Positions 12,444-20,173 of a stretch of DNA of 20,260 nt are shown here, one piece after another. The stretch is from a virus. The stretch spans positions 1 through 20,260 of the IMG/VR virus record IMGVR_UViG_3300027844_000933; one strand, written 5' to 3'. Under the pieces are notes generated by a model that did not search any database, was not told the DNA's origin, and saw only the letters and a program-made list of their open reading frames with translations. The translations under genes were made by a program, and so were the position numbers. The first letter of the stretch is position 1. Each line of letters starts with the position of its first letter.

Positions 12444-12935
12444 TTACGCGGTGCCTTCGGCTGTCGTGGTCGAAAACTCGCCAGTTACCGCACCGGTGCC
12501 TCCGGTGTTACCAGTCCCATCGCCGTGCGTAACGGGGCTTTCCGATCCGTTGTAGAGATACGCAACGCATGTCTCGTTGGAATTATTAGTCCCGTTCTTG
12601 TCGCATTTCAGCAGCAAGTAACGCTCGGCATCGTCCATCACCGCGATGTCGATAAAGCGGACTACATCATCGTCAGCAGCAACGAGATTTTGCAGCGTGC
12701 CTGCGATATCTGCACCGCCCGTCAGCGTAGTAGCACTTGCCACTACATTGGATCGACTAACGGAAAGTGCCGTGGTTGCTGATGCTGCCATTGTGCCATT
12801 CTGGTAAACGAAACAGCATCCATTGAATCCTAGCGTGTCAACAACCTTGCAAGCCCTGTCTGCTGATGCGGCTGCGTCAAGCGCGGAAAGCACTCCAACT
12901 ATCTTGATATCTTTTGAGAAAGTTAAACCTGCCAT
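12444..12935 (-). CDS. unassigned head-region protein, 163 aa (possible capsid decoration)
   Basis: ATG at 12935 is preceded by AGGAGA 5 bases upstream; the open frame upstream of it only overlaps the capsid gene. The product starts MAGLTFSKDIKIVGVLSALD and is rich in Ala, Thr, Gly and Asn. It has strand-like parts (GCCFVYQNGTMAASATTALS, FIDIAVMDDAERYLLLKCDK) and a loose Gly/Thr end. No family is recognised. It directly follows the major capsid gene, has a strong ribosome site and has a terminator-like hairpin on each side, which suits an abundant virion protein such as a decoration or cement protein. That role is inference. Confidence 0.75.
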   Translation of the reverse strand: MAGLTFSKDIKIVGVLSALDAAASADRACKVVDTLGFNGCCFVYQNGTMAASATTALSVSRSNVVASATTLTGGADIAGTLQNLVAADDDVVRFIDIAVMDDAERYLLLKCDKNGTNNSNETCVAYLYNGSESPVTHGDGTGNTGGTGAVTGEFSTTTAEGTA

Positions 12936-12951
12936 GATTGTCTCCTGTAAA

Positions 12952-12980
12952 ATCCCTCGGCCCGTATTGGGCCGAGGGAT
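12952..12980 (-). terminator. rho-independent terminator after the capsid gene
   Basis: A perfect 12-bp stem (ATCCCTCGGCCC at 12952-12963, GGGCCGAGGGAT at 12969-12980) with a 5-base loop, followed on the minus strand by a short U run (UUUUA including the stem end). It lies 20 bp after the capsid stop and just before the ribosome site of the next gene. The short U run suggests partial termination, leaving downstream genes at a lower level. Confidence 0.83.
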
Positions 12981-12999
12981 GATTGTTGAAAAACTGAAA

Positions 13000-14388
13000 C
13001 TAGCTAGCCGCACCAGTCGACAACGCACATACGCCACCGGCATTTGTGCCGTCGCCAACATCGTGAGCAACGATGTCGTAGCGAGTCGTCGCACGAATCG
13101 CCAAGCGGTCAGTGTTGAAAGCGTACTGATCGCTTTGAGCAATCCGAACGCCGCCACGGTCGCCAATCAATACGCCATGAGTAAACGCCCCGAAGTACGT
13201 GCAAATCGTACTTACTGCCGTGGCGGTTGGCATTTGCGAACTAAAGGAAACCGGCGCACCCAGGAACATAGGTTGGCCCGACGCACCGCCTTCGATGTTG
13301 CTAACGGCATTGCCGCCAGCGTCCACCATCAGGTTGAGCATCACCTGGTAATAGAACTGCGAACTGCAAAGCCACGAAACGCCCGCGCCCCAATACTGCG
13401 ACGGAAGCAATCCCATGCAATTCGTGAAGTTCACGATTGCCAGTTCTGGCCACGTATCGGCAGAAGTTGTCGTCCCGGTTTCCGTTCCAGCCGACCCTAC
13501 CTCAGTGACCAAGCCGCTGACGTTGCCGTAGGTGCTGGTTCCGTCGCCGTTGATAAACTCATTATCTTCCTGGATGGCTAAATCCAATCCCATTTGCGAA
13601 GCAAGATCGTCCATGATTGGAATGATGCTGTCGTCGCTCAGCTCTTGGCTGATATAGGAAAGGATCGCCCGCTTCTTGGCGTTCAACGAAATGTTGCCCC
13701 AGGTCTGGTCGCTGTCGGTTATTGCAGCGGCCTCGCCAGGATAGTAAACCGTGGTGCCTGCCGTTTTCTTGGCAACGTCGAGCGTGTCAGATGTCATCGG
13801 CATCACGCGGCACAACTGACGAGAAACGCCCGCCGTGTCCCGAACGTCGATGATTGCATTTGACAACGGCGATGGCACCAAGTAACCACCGGCACTCGGT
13901 GTGCCTTCGGTCGCTGTGGCTCGGATATCCCAGCCACGGCCAAGGCAATGCGCCTCAGCATCTTCGTCGCGTCGTCCGTTGGTGTAGCCCAGCAACGCTT
14001 GCAAAAACTTGCCAGAGTCGTAAGCGTCACGCTCGCCTTCCGCACCTTTGAACGCACGTAACTTGCCGATGCGTCGATACGTCGCGGGCATTGCATCAAC
14101 GGGCGTGTTGCCGCTGCCTTCAATGCTCACGCCTGCGAACAGTTGCGGCGTGGCGTTCTGGGCTTGGCGTGCGAGTGCCAAGCGAGCCTTTTCCGCTTCC
14201 AGTTTCTCAGCCTTGACGAGCGATGCGTTGGCCGCCGCCAGCGTTCCTTCGGCTGACATAATGGCATCCCACGACGCCGTTTCCTCCGCCGTGAACTCAC
14301 GATCTTCGGTCTCCGCTAAGTTCGACAGTGCCTGGGCGTCGTCGGTTAGCTGCTCGATGGCAGCTTGGATTTCTCTTTTAGATTTCAT
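13000..14388 (-). CDS. major capsid protein, HK97 fold
   Basis: 462 aa from ATG 14388 (AAAGG about 9 bases upstream). Residues about 1-75 are a charged helical coiled coil (REIQAAIEQLTDDAQALSNL, LVKAEKLEAEKARLALARQA) like the delta scaffolding domain of HK97 gp5. The core follows, with GGYLVPSPLSNAIIDVRDTA, then LSYISQELSDDSIIPIMDDL and the very typical NEFINGDGTSTYGNVSGL. Near the C-terminus are AIRATTRYDIVAHDV and a short tail. The preceding ClpP-like protease probably removes the N-terminal domain during maturation; the cleavage point is not visible. The gene is flanked by a terminator-like hairpin on each side. Confidence 0.96.
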   Translation of the reverse strand: MKSKREIQAAIEQLTDDAQALSNLAETEDREFTAEETASWDAIMSAEGTLAAANASLVKAEKLEAEKARLALARQAQNATPQLFAGVSIEGSGNTPVDAMPATYRRIGKLRAFKGAEGERDAYDSGKFLQALLGYTNGRRDEDAEAHCLGRGWDIRATATEGTPSAGGYLVPSPLSNAIIDVRDTAGVSRQLCRVMPMTSDTLDVAKKTAGTTVYYPGEAAAITDSDQTWGNISLNAKKRAILSYISQELSDDSIIPIMDDLASQMGLDLAIQEDNEFINGDGTSTYGNVSGLVTEVGSAGTETGTTTSADTWPELAIVNFTNCMGLLPSQYWGAGVSWLCSSQFYYQVMLNLMVDAGGNAVSNIEGGASGQPMFLGAPVSFSSQMPTATAVSTICTYFGAFTHGVLIGDRGGVRIAQSDQYAFNTDRLAIRATTRYDIVAHDVGDGTNAGGVCALSTGAAS

Positions 14389-14424
14389 TGCGGTGTGCCT
14401 TTGCTGTTGTCGGCTATCGCAACG

Positions 14425-14479
14425 AAAAAACGGCACGAACTGCCGACCAAGGAAAAATGGTCAACAAGTCGTGCCGTTT
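14425..14479 (-). terminator. terminator-like nested hairpin upstream of the capsid gene
   Basis: Eleven-base arms AAACGGCACGA (14428-14438) and TCGTGCCGTTT (14469-14479) are perfectly complementary and enclose 30 bases that hold a second 5-bp hairpin (GACCA 14445-14449, TGGTC 14458-14462). On the minus strand the outer stem ends in UUUUUU (14430-14425). It lies in the 176-bp gap between protease and capsid genes. Only 36 bp remain before the capsid ATG, and I see no promoter there. An attenuator, RNA processing site or stability hairpin fits better than full termination. Confidence 0.7.
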
Positions 14480-14564
14480 CTTAACGGGGTGAGCTTGCGT
14501 CTTTCTGCGTGACGGTGCCTCTTGGTATTGCGTCCGCAAAAGTAGTTGAATTGTTGCCCGCAGT

Positions 14565-15224
14565 TTACCCCCTCATCTGCTGCCTTGTCAAATCTATTTT
14601 CCGCTGCCTGATGTTAGCGGCGATCTGAGCCATGCCCGTAGTGTTTTTCTCGCTACTTTGCCGCCAGTTCTTCGGCGTGTTGCGATAGCCAAACTCGCTG
14701 GGAACCTTGCACGCCAGCGACTTGACGCCTTCTGCCATGCCGTCAGCGAATCCCATTTCAACTGCTTCAGATGCCTTTAGCCAAACTTCCTCTCGCATCA
14801 TGGCTCGCACTTTGTCAGCGTCGCCGCCGATCCTCGATGCGTATAGTTCAGCCATGTCGTTGGCGGTGGCGTTTAGCCTTTCAACCGACTTGGCATGTTC
14901 GTCTGCATTGCCCACCGTAGCTCCCCACGGATCGTGGATCATGTAGCGACTGCCGTTTGCCATTGTTACTCTTTCGCCGCCCAGTGCCACGATGGTGGCG
15001 GCTGAGGCTGCGAGTCCGTCAATGCTGATGTCCACCGAGCCGCTGTAACCCGCAAGCAGATTCATAATCGTGATTCCGTCAGCGACTAAGCCGCCCGGCG
15101 AATTGATTCGTACCAGAATATCTTCGCCGCTCGCTTCCATGATTTGTGCGTGAACCGATTCGGGCGTTACACCGTCAGGGAAGAAACCTTTGCCGATTAC
15201 GTCGTAGATTAGTATTTCAGCCAT
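14565..15224 (-). CDS. ClpP-like prohead maturation protease (S14 type)
   Basis: 219 aa. It cleaves the capsid delta domain or scaffold during prohead maturation. Support: the ClpP-type RINSPGG at residues 39-45, the nucleophile region DGLAASAATIVA with Ser74, and the catalytic His97 in YMIHDPWG. The family-typical WLKASEAVEMGFAD segment follows near 147-160. ATG at 15224 has a strong AGGAGA upstream, placed across the end of the portal gene. Order portal-protease-capsid is the standard one. The C-terminal part after about 170 is basic and variable. Confidence 0.94.
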   Translation of the reverse strand: MAEILIYDVIGKGFFPDGVTPESVHAQIMEASGEDILVRINSPGGLVADGITIMNLLAGYSGSVDISIDGLAASAATIVALGGERVTMANGSRYMIHDPWGATVGNADEHAKSVERLNATANDMAELYASRIGGDADKVRAMMREEVWLKASEAVEMGFADGMAEGVKSLACKVPSEFGYRNTPKNWRQSSEKNTTGMAQIAANIRQRKIDLTRQQMRG

Positions 15225-15226
15225 TG

Positions 15227-16837
15227 CTATTCTCCTGAGAGGATTTCTTTGGTGAGTTGTTTGGTTAGTGTTCGGATGTGCGCTGCTCGGTCTTTAGCGG
15301 CTGCGGCTTGAGTTGCTGGTGTCGCCAAGTCCATTAGCGTCAGCAAAGCGTCCCAACTATTGCGGCAGTGCCGGGCGAATGTTTCTTCCCACGATGCGGC
15401 AATGCCAATCAGGTTAGCGACTTCGCAAGGAATCGTTAGCCGCTCTTTCCAAATCGTCATCAGGTCCGCGTCGCCGTAGAATTTCTCGGCCCACGCCACG
15501 TAGTTCTTCGCCGTCCGCCCGGCATTCTCAACTCGATAAGCCTCAATAGCAAGCACTGCACCAATCTGCGACTCGATCAGTTCAGCCGTCTTGCCTTGCT
15601 GCGCCGCGACGTTATCGCCGCCTGCTGGTTCGATGGCTGGATTCAAATACTCATCGCCGCCCTCGTAAGGATTCATGTCTTCCAGCCGCCGGGCTTCGTT
15701 CGGACTCATAATGCGATGAGTAATTGCGATGCCGTAACTGGTCATTCGCTTTTGAATGTCGCCGCGAAGGAACGCTTCTGGAAACCACTTGAACCAATGG
15801 CCGCCGCTCACCTGTTGCGACTTCGTCAGCAACTTGCGCTTCGCTTCCTCGGCGAATCGATTCGTCCAGCGGCTAAGACTAGTCTGAAAATAGTCGCGGT
15901 TCTGTTCTTCGAGGTTAGCGCGCACCGCCGAGTTTTCCATTGCGTTGAGTTTGAACGCCGGCAGGTTGAACAACGACGCGACAAACTCTCGGTCAAGCTT
16001 GCGGGCTTCCAGCCATTGCGAATCTTCATTGCTCATGCTCATCGGCTTAAACTCTAGGCCCTCCCAGAGAATCGCTATCGAGTTGCGATTAGCACCGCCC
16101 TGCGTTTCTTGCCATTCCTTACGCAAGTTCTTGTGAGCTTCGGCGTTGAAAGCGGCGTCGGTACGCAGCACGCCGCTCGGCCTTGCGTCGTTTTTGAATG
16201 TGCGATTCCCATGAGCTTGCAGCGCCAGCCCGTGACCTAGTACGTTCTTGGCGACGGCAACCGCCGACAATCCCCAGAAGCCGTTAGACTGCAAGCCGCG
16301 AACGTGGAAACAATCTTCGTAAGGAAACGCCTTCGGCTCGTTATTGATTCGCGTGGTGATAACGAAATCACCCGGCGCGATTTCTTCGTAAGCGGTAACG
16401 TCAGGCGATAACGGAATCAGCCACACCCGCCCGTTGCGTAAACGCTGTATGACGCTAACCGCATTCCCCCACAAAAGGCAATTCGCCATCATGGTTTCCT
16501 TCCACACCGATGGCGTTTGCCAGGGGTTCGGCTCGCAGCTCAGCGAATAGTTGAGCGGGTGGTTGCGGTCTTTGTTGCGGCCCGCTGCGGTTTCGATCAT
16601 CTTCCAAAATGGCAACTGCCCAACGTCGCCTGCAAGAATGTTGACCGCTTGCCAGACTGGCCCGTGACCTAGCGCCGTAGTCGGGTTCACAGTCTCGCCG
16701 CTGTCGGAACGTGAACCGCCCGTCATGGATTCAAAGAACCAATCTTCGGTTGTCTGCGCCGATGCCATTGCGCTAATCTGCGTGTCAATTGTGTCGCTGC
16801 CAGGCGTAGCGACTAGCTGCGAATATGTGCTTATCAT
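15227..16837 (-). CDS. portal protein, HK97 family
   Basis: 536 aa from ATG 16837, which overlaps the large terminase stop as ATGA. The open frame upstream is the terminase gene read out of frame. The protein forms the dodecameric DNA-entry ring. Support: VWQAVNILAGDVGQLPFWKM at about 61-80, LSCEPNPWQTPSVWKETMMA, the DCFHVRGLQSNGFWGLSAV segment, and SQWLEARKLDREFVASLFNL followed by KLNAMENSAVRANLEEQN. GIAITHRIMSPNEARRLEDM appears near 400. Beyond the usual end, about 110 residues form a helical extension (AIEAYRVENAGRTAKNYVAW and on), making it longer than HK97's 424 aa. Confidence 0.95.
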   Translation of the reverse strand: MISTYSQLVATPGSDTIDTQISAMASAQTTEDWFFESMTGGSRSDSGETVNPTTALGHGPVWQAVNILAGDVGQLPFWKMIETAAGRNKDRNHPLNYSLSCEPNPWQTPSVWKETMMANCLLWGNAVSVIQRLRNGRVWLIPLSPDVTAYEEIAPGDFVITTRINNEPKAFPYEDCFHVRGLQSNGFWGLSAVAVAKNVLGHGLALQAHGNRTFKNDARPSGVLRTDAAFNAEAHKNLRKEWQETQGGANRNSIAILWEGLEFKPMSMSNEDSQWLEARKLDREFVASLFNLPAFKLNAMENSAVRANLEEQNRDYFQTSLSRWTNRFAEEAKRKLLTKSQQVSGGHWFKWFPEAFLRGDIQKRMTSYGIAITHRIMSPNEARRLEDMNPYEGGDEYLNPAIEPAGGDNVAAQQGKTAELIESQIGAVLAIEAYRVENAGRTAKNYVAWAEKFYGDADLMTIWKERLTIPCEVANLIGIAASWEETFARHCRNSWDALLTLMDLATPATQAAAAKDRAAHIRTLTKQLTKEILSGE

Positions 16838-18450
16838 AATGTCAACATTCCTGCGGTTTCGTAAATTGACGCCGCTTTCGGTTTGGTGATTTGCCCGACG
16901 CCAATCGCCATGACTGCGGCAACTATTCCGTCGATTCGTTTCGCGCTGCTCTGGTGGTCTGGTTTCACTGGCCTGATGTTTCCGTTGTCGTCGCTGCGAA
17001 CTTGTACGTTTTCTGCCATCCACTCAAGCACCGGATCATTCGAGTGATCTAGCGTGCCTTCGATAACGCACCGCTCAAGTTCCTTGCAAGGCGTTGAAAG
17101 ACTCATCGCACCTTGCCGCATTTTCAGCATCGTGACGCCGCGATCTTCCAGGTAGATTCTGGTCGGCTCGGCGTTCCACGGATCGTAAGCCACGCAGCCG
17201 AAGTTGTAACGGTCGTGGTCTGCGAGGATGCGGTTGTGAACATAGCTATAGTCGATGGCATCGCCCGGCGTTGCCGTCACCCATCCCGCCTCGGCCCAGC
17301 GAGAATATGGCACGCGGTCGCGTTGTTCAGCCTGCCGCATCCGGCCCTCTGGAATGAAGTAATGCCCTTGCAGCTTCCACGAGTCGCCCACCTGTTGAGC
17401 AATCACCCAAGCGGTGATGTCAACATTGCTCGACAAGTCCAGCCCACCGTATACGTCAGCGCCGTTCTGAATGTCCGCTGTGGTGCCGGGGCAGTTCCTC
17501 CACTTTTCCATTTGTAGCCAGCGGGATTCTTGCGAGGTCCACTGGTTGAGATGCAAGCGTCGGAACGTATTTTCAAAAGCGGGATTGTCTTTCGCTTTCT
17601 TGCACTCGCGCTCGATGTACTCCAACGAAATACTCACGCCGAGATTCGGATTCGCCTTCGCCCAGATGTCTGGGTCGGTCCAGTCGTCGGCTTCCTCTGC
17701 TTCGTAGATGATCGGCAAGAAACTATCGTCAACGATCTTTCCGTCACGGACTTGCTTAGCGTAAGTGTAGATTTCATAGCAGATAGAATTGCGGTCATAG
17801 CCTGCTGTGGTGATGTAGGTTTCTAGCGGCTGCGTGCGTGCGCCTGTCGAAGTATGAAGCACATCGTAGAAGTCGCGTCCCGGCCAAGCGTGGATTTCAT
17901 CGCCGTTGATGTAGTGCGAGTTGAACCCATGCGAGCCGCCTTCGTTCGCGGGGATGGCACGCAAGAAACTATCCTTGAAGATGATACGCTTTTGGCTGTC
18001 GCGTATCTTGCACTGTGCCGCGAGTTGCGGCTTGCTGCGAATCATCGACGCTGCGAGGTTGAACACCAGCGAAGCCTGCTCGCGGTCGCACGCTGCGCAG
18101 TAGCACTCGGCACCGCCTTCGGCATCAGCAACCAGAACGTAGGTGGCGTTGCCTGCCATCCATGTAGATTTTCCGTTCTTGCGTGGCACCGAGATAAACA
18201 CCACGCGATAACGACGCGAGCCGTCGGGTCGCTTCCATCCGAACATCAAACGGTTGACATCTGCCTGCCACGGTGCGAGCGTGAACGGCTGACCGGCGAG
18301 CGGTCCCTTTACATGGTGCAAACCCTCAGCGAAATACCGCAGCGACTTTTCGCCCGCGACTGGATCGTAGGTGCAGTTCGATTCGCTTGCATACGGATCA
18401 TATCCGGCTACGGTGAGCGGTCCAGGGTCGTCGGTGGCTTCGGTTATCAT
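16834..18450 (-). CDS. terL: terminase large subunit (HK97-like)
   Basis: 538 aa. ATPase and nuclease that pumps and cuts DNA at the portal. Visible motifs: Walker A VPRKNGKST at 88-96, Walker B YINGDEIHAW at about 180-189 with Asp184-Glu185, and the coupling motif ITTAG at 213-217. The RNase H-like nuclease starts at GGLDLSSNVD (Asp338), continues with CVAYDPWNAEP, and ends with KRIDGIVAAVMAIG, whose Asp completes the acidic set. CYCAACDREQASLVF near 117-130 is typical of this terminase group. ATG at 18450 shares its A with the small subunit's stop (TAATG). Confidence 0.97.
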   Translation of the reverse strand: MITEATDDPGPLTVAGYDPYASESNCTYDPVAGEKSLRYFAEGLHHVKGPLAGQPFTLAPWQADVNRLMFGWKRPDGSRRYRVVFISVPRKNGKSTWMAGNATYVLVADAEGGAECYCAACDREQASLVFNLAASMIRSKPQLAAQCKIRDSQKRIIFKDSFLRAIPANEGGSHGFNSHYINGDEIHAWPGRDFYDVLHTSTGARTQPLETYITTAGYDRNSICYEIYTYAKQVRDGKIVDDSFLPIIYEAEEADDWTDPDIWAKANPNLGVSISLEYIERECKKAKDNPAFENTFRRLHLNQWTSQESRWLQMEKWRNCPGTTADIQNGADVYGGLDLSSNVDITAWVIAQQVGDSWKLQGHYFIPEGRMRQAEQRDRVPYSRWAEAGWVTATPGDAIDYSYVHNRILADHDRYNFGCVAYDPWNAEPTRIYLEDRGVTMLKMRQGAMSLSTPCKELERCVIEGTLDHSNDPVLEWMAENVQVRSDDNGNIRPVKPDHQSSAKRIDGIVAAVMAIGVGQITKPKAASIYETAGMLTL

Positions 18451-18911
18451 TAGGAAATGTATTGGCTGGTAAAGTCGTCGGTGCTTTGTTTTTCAAGTCC
18501 AATGCGGGCTCGGGCAACGGGTGTCATGCCAAGCTCAACTAGCATTTTCAAAGCAGCATCGCGGAAGCGATGCACCTCTGAGCAAAACGGGTTTGGCTTC
18601 CAGGTAGGCGAGCCGTCTTTGTTCTTGACTTTCAAAGCGTAGCCGCTGATCTCAACCATCGCCTCTGCCTTTTTGTAGTTCGAATACGTCGCCGCGAACA
18701 GTTCAAGCAGCGGTGCTTCGGCCAACGTAATCGCGCCGCTGCATCCCATCGTGCGAAGCACATCGTCCCAGATTCCCTTGGCGGTATCGTCGAGCGTGTC
18801 GAGCGGCTGCGGCAAACCTTGCATGGGCTTCGGTTCCTCTTGAATCGGTCGCTTGCCGGGGTTGCCTTCGTGTATCTTGATAGCTGCGGGGATTGGTCTG
18901 CGGCCTTTCAT
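18450..18911 (-). CDS. terS: terminase small subunit, P27 family
   Basis: 153 aa. Recognises the packaging site and loads the large subunit. Support: the P27-family opening MKGRRPIPAAIKIHEGNPGK with RPIQEEPKP, a helix around WDDVLRTMGCSGAITLAEAP, the LLELFAATYSNYKKAEAMVE helix, then GSPTWKPNP and VHRFRDAALKMLVELGMTPV. The start ATG 18911 overlaps the methyltransferase stop as ATGA. A longer frame with ATG at 18947 is possible but gives a non-conserved basic leader and more overlap. Coupled on both sides to neighbouring genes. Confidence 0.93.
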   Translation of the reverse strand: MKGRRPIPAAIKIHEGNPGKRPIQEEPKPMQGLPQPLDTLDDTAKGIWDDVLRTMGCSGAITLAEAPLLELFAATYSNYKKAEAMVEISGYALKVKNKDGSPTWKPNPFCSEVHRFRDAALKMLVELGMTPVARARIGLEKQSTDDFTSQYIS

Positions 18912-20044
18912 AGTAGTTTCGCTTTCTGTTCTGTTAGATTTTCCCATCGCTGGATTATCACGTCGCAATAAGCGGGGGATATTTCCAGACCGTAACACTT
19001 TCGGTTGAGTTGTTCGGCTGCGATTAGGGTTGTGCCGCTGCCGAGGAAGGGGTCGAGGATTATTCCACGCCCGCCGTACCGCTTAATAATCCATGCTATA
19101 ACCGCCGTTGGCTTTGTCGTTGGATGCACCCTGCCTCGGGCTTCATTGTTACCTGAAAATAATGTACAATTATGACGAATAATCTCCCGTTTATGCCTAG
19201 CGATTGACCATATCAACTCAAACGCACTGCCGAACATTTTGTCAAATTGTTCCTCGACGCGTTTATCCCACACAATCCACGAACCGCCTTGGGGCAATGT
19301 TCTCGCATAGTAATCGGCACCGAACCAAAACCCCTCAGAATGTTGCGGTAACTTTATTTCTCGGTAATCAAAGTCGGCATCGTCGCCAAAAACAGGTTCG
19401 TAGTTTTTGTTTCCCTCTGCTTTTGTACTTGGCAACTTGGAATAATCTGTATCTAAATTCATTCCATAAGGCGGGTCCGCAACAACCAAATCAGCCACCG
19501 CCCCGCCCATCACCCGCTCAACATCTTCCGCCTTCGTAGAATCACCACACAGCACCCGATGCTCACCCAGCGCCCACAAGTCGCCCGGCTTCGTTATCGG
19601 ATCGGCTGGCGGTTCCGGTACATCATCCTCGACCACTTCGCCAAAGGTTTCCGCCATCAACTGTTCGAGTTCCTTTTCGTCGTACCCCGCCGCCGCGAGC
19701 AAGTCGGGGTCGTCCGCTGCGATAGCCCCCAGCGTGGCGGCCAGAACTTCGTCATCCCACCCCGCGAGTTCAGCCGTGCGGTTGTCTGCTATCGCGTAAG
19801 CGGTCGCCTCTGAGCCTTGAAGGTCGGTTTCGACAACTTCCACGCTATCCCATCCGAGGGCTTTAGCGGCGGCCAGGGTGCCGTTCCCGGCACGGACCAC
19901 GCCCGACGTATCAACGACGATGGGTTTCTGCTGGCCGAAGCGGCGCAGGCTCGCCGTGATCGTCGCAAGGTTTCGCTCGTCGTGCGTACGGGCGTTCGCC
20001 GGGTCTTGGCTCAGGTCGGTGATCGGGCGGGTGGCGGTTTTCAT
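18908..20044 (-). CDS. ParB-like domain fused to DNA methyltransferase
   Basis: 378 aa. The N-terminal 1-135 is a ParB/sulfiredoxin-like nuclease-superfamily domain: RPITDLSQDPANARTHDER, then FGQQKPIVVD and VVRAGNGTLAAAKALGWD, where the G-N-G replaces the usual G-x-R or G-H-R core. After a Pro-rich linker near 140-155 comes a beta-class methyltransferase. Its DPPYGMN (190-196) is the N6-adenine/N4-cytosine active-site motif, and DPFLGSGTT (331-339) binds S-adenosylmethionine, the order expected for that class. The start is ATG 20044; the frame opens further up at GTG 20149 but that part does not fit. Typical of phage packaging modules. It may protect phage DNA from restriction or mark it for packaging; its target is unknown. 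Confidence 0.93.
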   Translation of the reverse strand: MKTATRPITDLSQDPANARTHDERNLATITASLRRFGQQKPIVVDTSGVVRAGNGTLAAAKALGWDSVEVVETDLQGSEATAYAIADNRTAELAGWDDEVLAATLGAIAADDPDLLAAAGYDEKELEQLMAETFGEVVEDDVPEPPADPITKPGDLWALGEHRVLCGDSTKAEDVERVMGGAVADLVVADPPYGMNLDTDYSKLPSTKAEGNKNYEPVFGDDADFDYREIKLPQHSEGFWFGADYYARTLPQGGSWIVWDKRVEEQFDKMFGSAFELIWSIARHKREIIRHNCTLFSGNNEARGRVHPTTKPTAVIAWIIKRYGGRGIILDPFLGSGTTLIAAEQLNRKCYGLEISPAYCDVIIQRWENLTEQKAKLL

Positions 20045-20173
20045 GGAAAGTATTTTGCCTTTTCTTGAATTATTCTGACTGATTCTTTGCCTACCCCGAT
20101 GGGGGGTATGGCGTGGTTGCCCGTCGAACCAAATCGCCTGTGGCCGCACCTATGCGGCTCAAGCCCTACCTAC

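Noticed and set aside
12823-13581. 252-codon plus-strand frame opposite the capsid gene
   Set aside because: Antisense shadow of a highly conserved gene, with no ribosome site and no recognisable content.
14528-14540. TTGCGTCCGCAA near-palindrome between protease and capsid genes
   Set aside because: Short, with only a 2-base centre, and of a kind expected by chance; no partner site seen.
16838-17023. N-terminal extension of the portal to 17023
   Set aside because: Overlaps the end of the large terminase in another frame with non-portal, Arg-rich sequence; ATG 16837 overlaps the terminase stop as ATGA.
17854-18453. 199-codon plus-strand frame opposite the large terminase
   Set aside because: Antisense shadow of terminase motifs with no independent signals.
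20092-20108. TACCCC/GGGGTA 6-bp hairpin upstream of the methyltransferase
   Set aside because: No U-tract on either strand and no symmetrical operator context, so I do not call it a terminator or an operator.
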